Source of the DNA: Paenibacillus sp. SYP-B4298
Lineage (GTDB): Bacteria > Bacillota > Bacilli > Paenibacillales > Paenibacillaceae
DNA length: 64,000 bases
Direction: 5' to 3'
Assembly (NCBI RefSeq): GCF_027627475.1
Contig: NZ_CP115484.1
Coordinates: 186,001-250,000 of the forward strand
Under the pieces are notes generated by a model. That model worked only from the letters and a program-made list of their open reading frames with translations. It did not search any database and was not told the DNA's origin. Shown here one piece after another: positions 18,333 to 26,710 of this stretch; the stretch's first letter is position 1, and the number at the start of each line of letters is the position of its first letter. The position numbers were made by a program, and so were the translations under genes.

Positions 18333-18763
18333 ATGAAGGTGAGTGAAGCCAGATTAATTCATGCTAATGAATTAGAGCCTCTTTTATTACTTTATACGTT
18401 CCTCCAACCTGATGTGATGATCCCGCATTGATCAGAGGAGAAGAGTTGTCCAAACTATGGAGCGAAATCATCGTTGTTGAGCATGCGGACGTCATTGTCG
18501 CATCTTGTGTACTCGTGATTGTTAAGAATCTTACCAGAAATGCAAGACCGTATGGATTAATAGAGAATGTAATCACACATCCTGATTATCGAAGACAAGG
18601 GTTTGGCCAGTTGGCTATAGCCAAAGCCAAAGCAATCGCTCAAGAGATGAATTGTTATAAGCTGATGCTAATGACAGGCTCTCGAAGAGAAGAAGTGCAT
18701 CGCTTTTATGAGAGGGCAGGATTTGTTAAAGGCAAGAAAACAGGATTCGTTATAAACATGTAA
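18333..18763 (+). pseudogene. Frameshifted GNAT acetyltransferase
   Basis: The first 29 codons from ATG 18333 (with AAGGGAGTGC upstream) encode a typical GNAT beginning (ARLIHANELEPLLLLYTFLQ) and then stop at 18425. The remainder continues in another frame from about 18410 ([18 protein letters not shown], then [20 protein letters not shown] and the C-terminal [13 protein letters not shown]). The join near 18408-18416 is consistent with loss of one base. It is therefore either a recent pseudogene or a sequencing/assembly indel; apart from the frame break the protein looks complete. Confidence 0.75.
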
Positions 18764-18819
18764 GGGTAAATCGAAAGTGTATTCATGAAGGGTTGTTCAC
18801 AGATTAAGCGGAGGTAGAC

Positions 18820-19740
18820 ATGAACAAGCTTTATCAATTCGATCCAGATGAAGTCGACAATATTACGATACGTTTCGGTGAAGATTTCTATCATAAAGTC
18901 TTGAGGGATATTGCCGTGTATGCAGATCAATGGAAATTGAGCTCTCTTCATTTGGTTGCCTCCTATTCTGCGAACTTGGTTTTTAGATGTTATTCCGAAA
19001 ACTATGGGAACGTAGTGCTTAAAATAGGAAATCCCCTCTTCGGTGGAATCGTTACTGAACTTAATACTCTATATGAGTATGCGGGAGGACGATTCTGCCG
19101 AGTCTTCGACGCCGATATTGAAAACGGTATCATCCTTGAAGAGTGTGTGCAGCCTGGCATTTCGTTGAGGGAGGAGAGCTCTCTGGAGCAGCGACTCTCT
19201 ATTTTTTGCTCTCTATATAGCGGCTTGCATAAGACGCCCGCAAATACAGCGATATATCCAACCTACATGGAGTGGGTCTGTAGAATAACAGACTACATGA
19301 GCAAGCGGCAAGATTGTACCGATTTATATGCGTATATGCAGAAAGCCAAAGACATGTGCTTAGCAGTTGCTAATCTATATTCACAGAAGTTGCTGCTTCA
19401 TGGCGACTTCCATCACGACAATATATTGCTTGGCGATGCTGGACAGTATAGGATTATCGATCCCAAGGGCGTGATTGGTGATCCTGTATTTGATGTCCCT
19501 CGTTTTATACTCAATGAATTTGAGGATGAAATTACTGCGGAGCTGTATAAGAAGATCAATGCGATCCTATGCAACCTTGAAGAGAAGCTTACGATTCCCC
19601 AAGTCATATTAAAGCAATGTCTCTATATCGAAACCACAATGGGGGCATGTTGGAGCGTCGAAGACGGCTCACCCCCTGATCATTATCCAAGCTTGATGGA
19701 AAGGGTTGCTTTCGCATATTCCATATTGAATTCTATATAA
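18820..19740 (+). CDS. APH(6)/hydroxyurea-kinase-like phosphotransferase
   Basis: A 306-residue kinase-fold protein. The catalytic loop LLHGDFHHDNILLG (near residue 192) and the metal-binding IIDPKGVIGDPVFD that follows are those of the aminoglycoside 6-phosphotransferase / hydroxyurea phosphotransferase family. This family inactivates streptomycin-like drugs or phosphorylates small molecules using ATP. AGCGGAGGTAGAC precedes the ATG. Function as a resistance enzyme is not certain, since many chromosomal members have unknown substrates. It stands alone between two broken genes in the AT-rich patch. Confidence 0.82.
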   Translation: MNKLYQFDPDEVDNITIRFGEDFYHKVLRDIAVYADQWKLSSLHLVASYSANLVFRCYSENYGNVVLKIGNPLFGGIVTELNTLYEYAGGRFCRVFDADIENGIILEECVQPGISLREESSLEQRLSIFCSLYSGLHKTPANTAIYPTYMEWVCRITDYMSKRQDCTDLYAYMQKAKDMCLAVANLYSQKLLLHGDFHHDNILLGDAGQYRIIDPKGVIGDPVFDVPRFILNEFEDEITAELYKKINAILCNLEEKLTIPQVILKQCLYIETTMGACWSVEDGSPPDHYPSLMERVAFAYSILNSI

Positions 19741-19920
19741 GGGGTTAAAATCTAAAAAATGATATAATAAGCAAAAACATAAGGTCAAGCATCGTCGCTG
19801 GCGCTCCTCGGTCTGGTATAGTGGGCAGGGGAGTGAGGTTCTGTCAGATGCACATGGCGTTCAAACGAGCGTCATGACATAGACATTATGCATGTTGACC
19901 AGATGAAAGGATACTCCTCT

Positions 19921-20327
19921 ATGAGATGTCTTGGTTGCCGATTAGCGAATCGGCTTGAAGAAGCACATGTAGTTTTCGAAGATGCTTATATGACCTGCAT
20001 TCTAGATATTGACCCACTCAATGAAGGACACACCTTAATACTACCTAAAGCACATTATCTAGAGCTTGAAGAAATCGATGAGTCTACTATGCAATCTATA
20101 ATGAATGCGTCGTCGTCATCTCCAAGGCAATGAAAGGGATCTACAAGCCTGATGGAATAACGGTTATGCAAAATGGTGGACTATTCAATGATCTCCATCA
20201 CTATCATATGCATGTGTTTCCAAGGTATAAGGAGGATGGATTCGGATGGATAGAACCAGGGAAGAAACTCAATAAGGACTTGGAGCAGGTAAAGCTGAGA
20301 ATTATTGAAGAATTAAAGTTCTATTGA
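19921..20327 (+). pseudogene. Frameshifted HIT-family hydrolase
   Basis: A HIT-domain nucleotide hydrolase split across two frames. The first part (MRCLGCRLANRLEEAHVVF to IMNAS) runs from ATG 19921; the second part in another frame (from about 20106, VVISKAMKGIYKPDGITVM) carries the HxHxH motif HYHMHVF. One missing base near 20104-20108 explains the break. Without the break it would be a normal protein of about 135 residues. Like the GNAT remnant 1.5 kb upstream, it is either a young pseudogene or a read error. Confidence 0.75.
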
Positions 20328-20409
20328 GGTGGGTAAGGCTCGTTATGAATAAAGAATTATTTGATTTCATCAACGTTGTACGCAGTCATTTATGCAAAGG
20401 AGCTTGTAG

Positions 20410-21369
20410 ATGGCATACAAAATAGAGGAAAAAATAGTAATCGCAGTTGCATCAAGTGCCTTGTTCGATCTGGAAGAATCACATAGGGTTTTCCAAGATC
20501 AAGGAGAGGACAAGTATAGAATCTATCAAAGAGATAATGAATTGAAAATATTAGGTCAGGGTGTTGCATTCCCTCTAATAAAAAGATTATTGAATATTAA
20601 TACAGAATCTACTCAGCCAGTAGAGGTTGTCTTATTGTCGAGAAATGATCCAGATACAGGTTTAAGAGTATTTAAGTCAATTGAACACTATAAACTACCG
20701 ATTAGCAGAGCAGTGTTTGTTACTGGTAACAATCCATTTCGTTATATGGAAGCATTTAATGCATCCCTTTTCCTTTCTGCCAACAGTGAAGATGTAGAGA
20801 AAGCGGTAGCAAAGGGCTATCCAGCGGGGTGTATCTATCCGAGTGAATTTGTAGATAACGAGGACGATCATGAGCTAAGATTAGCTTTTGACTTTGACGG
20901 AATTGTTGCCGATGATTCAGCTGAAACGATCTATCAAGAAGGTAAACTTAAAGAGTTTCAAATTCACGAAACGAAGAATGCTAATGAACCCTTGCCTCAA
21001 GGGCCATTATTCAGGTTTTTTCATGAGATTTCTAAATTACAGAAGATCGTTTCTGAGATCAGAAAAAATGATCCTTCATACAAAATGAAGATAAGAGTGG
21101 CAATCGCTACGGCAAGAAATGCACCCGCTCACGAAAGAGTGATAACCACATTAAGAAAATTTGATATTCGTGTTGATGAGGCATTTTTTTTAGGAGGGAT
21201 TGATAAGGCAAGGGTATTAAGTATTTTTCAGCCACATATTTTCTTTGATGATCAAAAAAGTCATATCGAAAGTGTCGCCAAAGTTGCACCGTCGGTACAT
21301 GTTCCATTTGGGATAACGAATTTGAAGGTTGACCTTGATGTTCATCAAACTACTTATAACATCGTGTGA
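20410..21369 (+). CDS. Cytosolic 5'-nucleotidase I-type (cN-I) protein
   Basis: A 319-residue HAD-superfamily phosphatase of the 5'-nucleotidase (cN-I) family, which removes phosphate from nucleoside 5'-monophosphates. The catalytic motif DFDGIVADDSAE is near residue 158. The motif MKIRVAIATARNAPAHERV and the late acidic pair FFDDQKSH complete the HAD active site. The N-terminal half (VVLLSRNDPDTGLRVFKSI) also fits. AAAGGAGCTTG lies upstream of the ATG at 20410. No partner gene is obvious, though a deaminase acting on a nucleobase or nucleoside follows. Confidence 0.88.
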   Translation: MAYKIEEKIVIAVASSALFDLEESHRVFQDQGEDKYRIYQRDNELKILGQGVAFPLIKRLLNINTESTQPVEVVLLSRNDPDTGLRVFKSIEHYKLPISRAVFVTGNNPFRYMEAFNASLFLSANSEDVEKAVAKGYPAGCIYPSEFVDNEDDHELRLAFDFDGIVADDSAETIYQEGKLKEFQIHETKNANEPLPQGPLFRFFHEISKLQKIVSEIRKNDPSYKMKIRVAIATARNAPAHERVITTLRKFDIRVDEAFFLGGIDKARVLSIFQPHIFFDDQKSHIESVAKVAPSVHVPFGITNLKVDLDVHQTTYNIV

Positions 21370-21484
21370 GCCGGACAACGAACCGTCTTGGGCGCAGCCA
21401 GCTATCCCGCACGCGGTGAGCGAGGAGGCAGGAATCATCAGGGTAACCCTGCCCTGTTCGACAATTCTAGCACCGGAGGTATAT

Positions 21485-22000
21485 ATGTTCGATGATCGAT
21501 ACTATTTAGAAATCGCACTCGAAGAAGCTGAGATGGCTTTCTCCGAGGGTACAATACCTATCGGCGCAGTCATTGTAGGGCCAGCAGGCGAGATCATTAG
21601 CCGGGGACGCAACCGGGTATTTACTGCGATGGACCCTTCTTGTCATGCTGAGATTGATGTCATCCGAAGTGCGGGGAATGTCCTACTAGATCAAGAATAC
21701 AAGAACAGATGCACGATGTATACAACGGTAGAGCCTTGCCCGATGTGCTCCGGTGCGTTAATTCTTGCGGATATAACACGGGTGGTGTGGGCGTTAAGCG
21801 ATGATTATTTGGGAGCGATGAGGATTATGAAGGAAGGCAAGCATTTTAGGCACAAATTTGACAAGATCCGTATAACACCTATGCCTTATACCGATTTGGC
21901 TATAAGATCACAAGAGCTGCATAGGCGATGGGATGAGAAACGAGGAGTAAGGTATATTGTAAGTAATATTCTTACGAATAATACGAGCAGAGAGGAATAA
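21485..22000 (+). CDS. Zinc-dependent nucleoside/cytidine deaminase family protein
   Basis: A 171-residue deaminase with the CDA-fold zinc motifs: SCHAEIDVIR near residue 56 and EPCPMCSGALILADI near 84. Members act on cytosine, guanine, adenosine in tRNA and related bases; the exact substrate is unclear, and this protein is not a standard TadA. The open frame reaches back to 21329, but the ATG at 21485 follows CCGGAGGTATAT and begins at the domain, so it was chosen. The 115 bases before it are GC-richer than the surroundings and hold no recognisable gene. Confidence 0.85.
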   Translation: MFDDRYYLEIALEEAEMAFSEGTIPIGAVIVGPAGEIISRGRNRVFTAMDPSCHAEIDVIRSAGNVLLDQEYKNRCTMYTTVEPCPMCSGALILADITRVVWALSDDYLGAMRIMKEGKHFRHKFDKIRITPMPYTDLAIRSQELHRRWDEKRGVRYIVSNILTNNTSREE

Positions 22001-22027
22001 TCAAGCTGAGCTCTTATATATAGGAGG

Positions 22028-22058
22028 CCGCTGACTGTTCCTCGACTGCGGTTAGCGG
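22028..22058 (+). terminator. Possible hairpin terminator between convergent genes
   Basis: CCGCTGAC pairs with GTTAGCGG (one wobble) across a 15-base loop between the deaminase and the convergent HxlR gene. There is no strong T-run. Confidence 0.35.
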
Positions 22059-22066
22059 CGCTCTGG

Positions 22067-22408
22067 TTATTTCATTGTCGGGCAGTTATTTACATTCCTT
22101 TGTCCCCACATCACAAGAGACTCAAGTATAGGTACCAACTCTTTACCAGAGCTAGTCAAGGAGTACTCCACACGCGGGGGGATCTCGTTGTACTGTTCCC
22201 GATGAATGATCCCATGCTCGATCAGATCCTTTAGACAATTGGTTAAGGTCGTCCCTGTAATACCGATCAATCTTCTCTTTAATTCGTTGTAACGGATGAC
22301 CTCCACTTCACTTATTATGGCGAGAATGGGAAGGTTCCATTTCCCCCCAATGACATGGAAGGCATATGTAGCCGGACATAGCTCGCTCATATTAAAATCA
22401 TACTTCAT
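22067..22408 (-). CDS. HxlR family transcriptional regulator
   Basis: A 113-residue winged-helix protein of the HxlR family. The family signature is clear: CPATYAFHVIGGKWNLPIL at the start, then RYNELKRRLIGITGTTLT and LTSSGKELVPILESLVMWG. The single conserved N-terminal Cys (in ELCPATY) is the usual sensor of electrophiles or aldehydes. Reading the minus strand, GAGGTG lies seven bases before ATG at 22408, so this start is preferred to a GTG nine bases earlier. No divergently transcribed reductase is next to it; the nearest gene to its right encodes an IMPase-family phosphatase. Confidence 0.9.
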   Translation of the reverse strand: MKYDFNMSELCPATYAFHVIGGKWNLPILAIISEVEVIRYNELKRRLIGITGTTLTNCLKDLIEHGIIHREQYNEIPPRVEYSLTSSGKELVPILESLVMWGQRNVNNCPTMK

Positions 22409-22675
22409 TGCCAACACCTCACACGGTATGTTTATGGATACTTAGTCCTTAATATAGTAGTACATCTCACAACATCGTCAAGTATTATAATGGTACCACA
22501 AGAGGCGTTATGCATACAGCACGAAAACAACCCCGCATAAGACAAGCCGCTGTAAACACGGTTTTCCGATTATAATATAAATGTAGCCTAAGTCTTTATA
22601 AGGTTGGTATAATAAGATATATTTTTCCAAAGTTTGAGAGTGATCAGTTGAATAGAACATCATAGGGGGTGCCAG

Positions 22676-23476
22676 ATGGATTATCATGTGATTCACCAAG
22701 CTAAAGAATTATCGATACGAATGGCTCGTCAGGCTGGAGAGATTGCAAGAGGAAAATTTGATCATGTTGTCGATTTAAAATCTAAAGATGAGTTTGGCGA
22801 TGTCGTTACGGAAGTGGACCATTTGGCTGAAGCCATCATCATCGAGCACATTCAGTCTACATTTCCTACGCATCAGATCCATAGTGAAGAGGCAGGGAGT
22901 ATAGGGGAGGAGAACGATTGGCTGTGGCTGGTTGATCCGCTCGATGGAACGAATAATTTCGCGATAGGATTGCCTATTTTTACGACCTCTATCACGTTGA
23001 TGTATAGAAGACAACCTGTTCTTGGGGTGGTGTACGAGCCATTGACCGATAGATTGTTTGTCTCTGTCCTTGGGGAAGGGACGTATTGCAATGATCGGAA
23101 GGTTCAGATCAAGAAAAATCCGAATATTTTCAAGGGAAACATAGGATGGATTCAAGGCCACGTCGTACAGAACGACCAACGGGCAGTCAAGCTAAGACAA
23201 CATATTGATTTAAGCTTCAAACGAATGATGAGACTATGGGCTCCTACCCTTCAATGGTGCATGCTTGCCAAGGGGGATATAGATGGAATTATTCTGTACA
23301 ATTCTGAAGGAGATGATCTCTATTCAGGTATCCTCATGGTACAAGAAGCCGGAGGTGTCGTGATCGATTATGATGGGAACCCATTCACAGGGATGAACGA
23401 AGAGCCCTACTTAATTGCGTGTCATCCAGACCACCAACAAGAGTTAATGAGAATCGTGAGAGAGGCACTTCCTTAA
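22676..23476 (+). CDS. Inositol monophosphatase family protein
   Basis: A 266-residue magnesium-dependent phosphatase of the IMPase/CysQ fold. The metal sites are present: E and D in HSEEAGS (near residue 65), WLVDPLDGTNNFAIGLP (near 84) and the late SEGDDLYSGILMVQEAGG (near 211). Substrates in the family include inositol phosphate, fructose bisphosphate and PAP, and the sequence does not settle which. AGGGGGTGCCAG precedes the ATG. The 267 bases between this gene and HxlR contain no gene. Confidence 0.88.
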   Translation: MDYHVIHQAKELSIRMARQAGEIARGKFDHVVDLKSKDEFGDVVTEVDHLAEAIIIEHIQSTFPTHQIHSEEAGSIGEENDWLWLVDPLDGTNNFAIGLPIFTTSITLMYRRQPVLGVVYEPLTDRLFVSVLGEGTYCNDRKVQIKKNPNIFKGNIGWIQGHVVQNDQRAVKLRQHIDLSFKRMMRLWAPTLQWCMLAKGDIDGIILYNSEGDDLYSGILMVQEAGGVVIDYDGNPFTGMNEEPYLIACHPDHQQELMRIVREALP

Positions 23477-23508
23477 CCGAGCTTGACCAACTGCCGTTAT
23501 GCAGCAAT

Positions 23509-23538
23509 GCACCGCGGGCTGGGAGCGGCGCGCGGTGC
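23509..23538 (+). other. Hairpin after the IMPase gene
   Basis: GCACCGCG and CGCGGTGC form perfect arms over a 14-base loop. There is no T-run. The surrounding 160 bases show no convincing gene. Confidence 0.35.
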
Positions 23539-23637
23539 GAAGGTGCTCATTGGGTAAGAGACTATAGAGAGGGAGGCGAGTCCTTGAAGCCATTTAGAAA
23601 CCGCTTCCTCAAGTTATTTGCTTCGTATCCACGCTGA

Positions 23638-24036
23638 ATGATTCAACCTGCCGAGAAAGACATGAGAAACCTCCAAGCTCATCCTAAGCCAATGTATAGC
23701 CTAATAGGAATATGCCTGTTCTTCATAACATTCATCGTTCATATATGTTTTAGATATAGTAGCATCTCAGATGTAGGTATAGGTATGCTATTATCACTTG
23801 CAAATGCAGTATTATTAATATTTACGCTGTTATGGGGTGTTCTAGGGCTAACTGAGTTATATAAGTTCTTAAAGCTTTATCAAAATGTTAAGGTGAAGTT
23901 GAATGATCAAAAAATACAAAACACCAATATTTTTGATAGACTTCATTTTTGTCTCGCAATGAATATAACTTATCTCTTTATTTTGAGTGGTCAAATTGGA
24001 TATGTACTTTATTATTGGAACGAAATAAACCTCTAA
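23638..24036 (+). CDS. Hypothetical small membrane protein
   Basis: A possible 132-residue protein not recognised as any family. Three hydrophobic segments are visible: YSLIGICLFFITFIVHICF, IGMLLSLANAVLLIFTLLWG and FCLAMNITYLFILSGQIGYV, so it would be an inner-membrane protein. The start is uncertain: no good ribosome site precedes ATG 23638, and ATG 23662 is an alternative. It is AT-rich like the rest of this patch and lies just upstream of a GyrI-like gene. Confidence 0.5.
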   Translation: MIQPAEKDMRNLQAHPKPMYSLIGICLFFITFIVHICFRYSSISDVGIGMLLSLANAVLLIFTLLWGVLGLTELYKFLKLYQNVKVKLNDQKIQNTNIFDRLHFCLAMNITYLFILSGQIGYVLYYWNEINL

Positions 24037-24054
24037 CCTTAGGAGATGAAGAAT

Positions 24055-24540
24055 ATGAGTCAAAACAACGTAGTAGCCTCATTTGAAATTGAAGTTGTGA
24101 ATAGAGAATATAAGCTTGTGGGCATGTCGATTACGGGAAACTATCCAGATTCCTTCCCGGAAGTCGCCGTCACGATTCAAAGAGCATTTTGGGATAGAAG
24201 GAAAGAGATTAAGAACTCCAAGGACTACGACATCCTATTCAGTCCTGGCATGTGCAATGGTATTGTGGCCACTTATTTTGCGTGTACAGAGGTGACAGAC
24301 ATTGGAGAGGTGCCTGAAGGGATGCTCGCTTTTACATTGCCGGACATGGAGTATGTCAAAATAGCCTGTACGAATAAAACGATCGCACAAGGCTACGATA
24401 AGCTATTTGAGTGGATGAAGCAAAATCAATATGAGCATAGATTCTATAATGCTTGCCAAATCGAGATATTCTACATTGATGAGGAGGCAGAGGAGGAGCC
24501 GGTGGACATTCTGATTCCACTAAGCAAAGTGAAAGCCTAA
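24055..24540 (+). CDS. GyrI-like (AraC effector-binding) domain protein
   Basis: A 161-residue stand-alone effector-binding domain of the GyrI/SOUL type. The block FSPGMCNGIVATYFACTEV and the strand IPEGMLAFTLPDMEYVKIAC-like region fit (residues 60-105), as does the C-terminal QIEIFYIDEEAEEEPVDILIP. Such proteins bind or hydrolyse small hydrophobic or cationic compounds and appear in drug tolerance. The ATG at 24055 is preferred to 24046 because AGGAG begins at 24041, leaving nine bases. No DNA-binding domain is present. Confidence 0.82.
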   Translation: MSQNNVVASFEIEVVNREYKLVGMSITGNYPDSFPEVAVTIQRAFWDRRKEIKNSKDYDILFSPGMCNGIVATYFACTEVTDIGEVPEGMLAFTLPDMEYVKIACTNKTIAQGYDKLFEWMKQNQYEHRFYNACQIEIFYIDEEAEEEPVDILIPLSKVKA

Positions 24541-24587
24541 CGATAACATCTCTCGGGCGAGTTCAACCAATCAGAGGAGTGCTGCAC

Positions 24588-25052
24588 ATGAACATAGATC
24601 AATTTGTGGTGAGAAGAGCGGGCCTAGAGGATATGCGGGCGATTGCGCCTCTGTTCAATCAATACCGGATGTTTTACAACCAGCCCTCCGATGCGGATGG
24701 AGCGTATGCTTATTTGTCGGAGCGTGCGAAGCGGGGCGAATCGGTCATCTTCGCGGCGTGGGACAGGGGCTTAAACCTTGCTGTGGGCTTCACGCAGTTG
24801 TATCCATCCTTTTCTTCGATCTCCATGAGGAATAGTTGGATACTGAATGATCTATTCGTTGCAGATCACCACCGCGGCCAAGGGGTTGCCCGACAACTGA
24901 TGAATGCGGCTTCGGAATATGCGGCTGAGACGGGGGCGAAGGGGCTAGAGCTATCGACAGGTACAGCTAATAAAGCGGCGCAGCAGTTGTATGAATCACT
25001 CGGATATGAGCGGGATGAAGATTTTTTTCATTACTATTTAAGGATCAACTAG
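24588..25052 (+). CDS. GNAT family N-acetyltransferase
   Basis: A 154-residue GNAT enzyme. Motif A is seen as LFVADHHRGQGVARQLMNAA near residue 87, and the end ELSTGTANKAAQQLYESLGY is typical. The N terminus (FVVRRAGLEDMRAIAPLFNQY) starts as expected when ATG 24588 is used; GAGGAG lies eight bases upstream of it. The substrate is unknown. It is one of four GNAT genes in the window, three of which sit in this AT-rich patch. Confidence 0.88.
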   Translation: MNIDQFVVRRAGLEDMRAIAPLFNQYRMFYNQPSDADGAYAYLSERAKRGESVIFAAWDRGLNLAVGFTQLYPSFSSISMRNSWILNDLFVADHHRGQGVARQLMNAASEYAAETGAKGLELSTGTANKAAQQLYESLGYERDEDFFHYYLRIN

Positions 25053-25159
25053 CATACTTGGCGAGCGCGGCGTGGCCGCTAAAGCAACTACTATCGCCAA
25101 TCTCGGCGAGTAGGCCCGCTGCATAGACGCGATCCATGCCGGGCACCTTCTAGCGGCCT

Positions 25160-25491
25160 ATGGAATTACATCCTACTACACGAGAAAGAGATGAGTATGC
25201 TGGGAACCATTGGAACAAAATAGTTTATAAGATATGGGCTCCGATTTATGATCGCTTTTTCAACTCAGGTTCTTTTCTGGCTGCACGAAAAGAGGTATTC
25301 TCTGAGCTTCGAATAAGATGCTACGTCCTGTTATGGGCTGATGGGAACCGACATCGGTCGCAGTTTCGAACAAATTACCAAGCCTTTTTTGTTATGCTTA
25401 AAAATAGAAGAAGATATACCGGTCCTCTTCAACAATATGTATCGTAAAATTGTACTAAGAAAACGGTCCAACACTGAAACCAGTGCTTGAC
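25160..25491 (+). pseudogene. Remnant of a SAM-dependent methyltransferase gene
   Basis: The opening (residues 15-45: NHWNKIVYKIWAPIYDRFF, then FLAARKEVFSEL) matches the start of class I methyltransferases. After that the frame loses similarity. In another frame the stretch GLMGTDIGRSFEQI corresponds to the SAM-binding GxGTGxDIG region, and the frame ends at about 25491. At about one third of normal length, with at least one frame change and a missing C-terminal half, the gene cannot give a working enzyme. Confidence 0.6.
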
Positions 25492-25664
25492 GCGAAACGA
25501 TATGAATTAATAAATTACTAGTGATGATCGGGGAAATACCACAACATTTGCTATAAAGTGACAATATCCGCGATAAAAATGAGGAAAAAAGTCTTATACC
25601 AAAAATGTTATAATATAGTAAAATTAGATATAGTAGTACAAATAAATTTTGCGGGAGGTAAATG

Positions 25665-26114
25665 ATGAAGAAGAAGCTTAAGCTAATCATTCTGATGCTC
25701 ACGATGCTGTTGACCTTCTCCACATCCGTCTCGGCGATACCGCTGGCTTCAGATCCGACTGAACCAGCAAATAACTCTCCTACTACAACTTACTGGTACT
25801 CTCAAAATGTTTTTACATCTTGGATTCAATCACCTAATGATATTGATTTCTGGAATTTCGTTTCTCCCAAGACAGGCTTTCAAGAACTCTGGATTATACC
25901 ACCTCCAGGAACCACATACGGGTTCGGCATTTATGAGTATGGTGCTTCATCTCCACTGCAATATGTCATAGCGAGTGGTAGCGTCGGGCTCTCTTCTATC
26001 TATGTTCCGTTGGTTGCAGGGAAAGCCTATACTGTAATGGTCTTGCCATTTAACGGTACCTACGATGATGTGACTCCTTATTATATCGGACACCCTGTGT
26101 TGTTCCCTTACTAA
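25665..26114 (+). CDS. Secreted protein of unknown function
   Basis: A 149-residue exported protein. A Sec signal peptide is evident (KKKLKLIILMLTMLLTFS, cleavage near SVSA). The mature part (TYWYSQNVFTSWIQSPNDID, then DFWNFVSPKTGFQELWI) resembles the beta-sandwich pre-peptidase C-terminal type, which is found attached to exported hydrolases; here it stands alone. GGGAGG lies six bases before ATG 25665; ATG 25662 is too close to it. A terminator follows at 26155. The AT-rich region 25492-25664 upstream contains a TATAAT-like element but no clear -35. Confidence 0.7.
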   Translation: MKKKLKLIILMLTMLLTFSTSVSAIPLASDPTEPANNSPTTTYWYSQNVFTSWIQSPNDIDFWNFVSPKTGFQELWIIPPPGTTYGFGIYEYGASSPLQYVIASGSVGLSSIYVPLVAGKAYTVMVLPFNGTYDDVTPYYIGHPVLFPY

Positions 26115-26154
26115 GACAGCCTGATTGCAGGTAGAACAAATACATGATAATAAG

Positions 26155-26195
26155 CGGCCTTGATCCTGAAAGTTGGGATGAAGGCCGTTTTATTT
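26155..26195 (+). terminator. Rho-independent terminator
   Basis: CGGCCTTGATCC pairs with GGATGAAGGCCG (11 of 12 positions) and a T-rich run follows. It closely resembles the hairpin at 16803. Confidence 0.8.
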
Positions 26196-26263
26196 TGGCA
26201 TGAAGAAGTCTTGGCATCCATGAAGGGAGGCCATGCTCCAGTTGGTCTTGGTCTCTATTGGTA

Positions 26264-26292
26264 TTGAAGAATGTACTTATATGTAATATAAT
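26264..26292 (+). promoter_or_regulatory. Promoter of the YtrA-type regulator and ABC genes
   Basis: TTGAAG (26264-26269) and TATAAT (26287-26292) are separated by 17 bases. The -10 lies inside the inverted repeat at 26272-26312. Confidence 0.6.
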
Positions 26293-26312
26293 GTACTGTA
26301 TATATAAGTACA
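26272..26312. promoter_or_regulatory. Inverted-repeat operator of a YtrA-type regulator
   Basis: TGTACTTATAT (26272-26282) and ATATAAGTACA (26302-26312) are perfect 11-base inverted arms with a 19-base spacer that contains the promoter -10. This is the expected arrangement for repression by the adjacent GntR/YtrA protein. Confidence 0.7.
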
Positions 26313-26332
26313 CTTAAAGGGGGGGGGGACGA

Positions 26333-26707
26333 TTGGAGATTATTATCAGTAGCAATACCAGCAAGCCGATCTACGAACAGATTACGTCACAAATCAAGGG
26401 AATGGTAATGAGCGGGCAGTTGAAAACCGGCGATCCGATCCCCTCTATGCGCTCCCTCGCCAAGACGATTCATGTCAGTGTCATTACCGTGCAGAAAGCA
26501 TACGAGGATTTACAGCGGGACGGTTTTATTGAGACAACTGTCGGTCGGGGCAGCTTTATATCCGCGTTGAACCGGGAGTTTATTCAGGAAGAGCTGCACA
26601 AAAAAATAGAGGAGCATCTACGGCTGGCCGCAGAAACTGCGCGATCAAGCGGGGTGAAGCTGGAACAGCTTACGGAGCTTTTAAGCATTTTCTACAAGGA
26701 GGACTAG
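26333..26707 (+). CDS. GntR family regulator, YtrA subfamily
   Basis: A 124-residue regulator. The winged-helix domain (KPIYEQITSQIKGMVMSGQL, IPSMRSLAKTIHVSVITVQKAYEDLQRDGFI) occupies residues 10-78, and only a short helical tail of about 45 residues follows, the mark of the YtrA subfamily. These proteins usually repress their own operon of ABC transporter genes, as here. The start is TTG at 26333, with a run of ten G residues just upstream acting as the ribosome site. Three bases separate its stop from the next ATG. Confidence 0.88.
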   Translation: MEIIISSNTSKPIYEQITSQIKGMVMSGQLKTGDPIPSMRSLAKTIHVSVITVQKAYEDLQRDGFIETTVGRGSFISALNREFIQEELHKKIEEHLRLAAETARSSGVKLEQLTELLSIFYKED

Positions 26708-26710
26708 ACC

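Noticed and set aside
23419-23637. 72-residue open frame overlapping the IMPase end
   Set aside because: It overlaps a well-supported gene in another frame and reads through a hairpin; composition is not protein-like.
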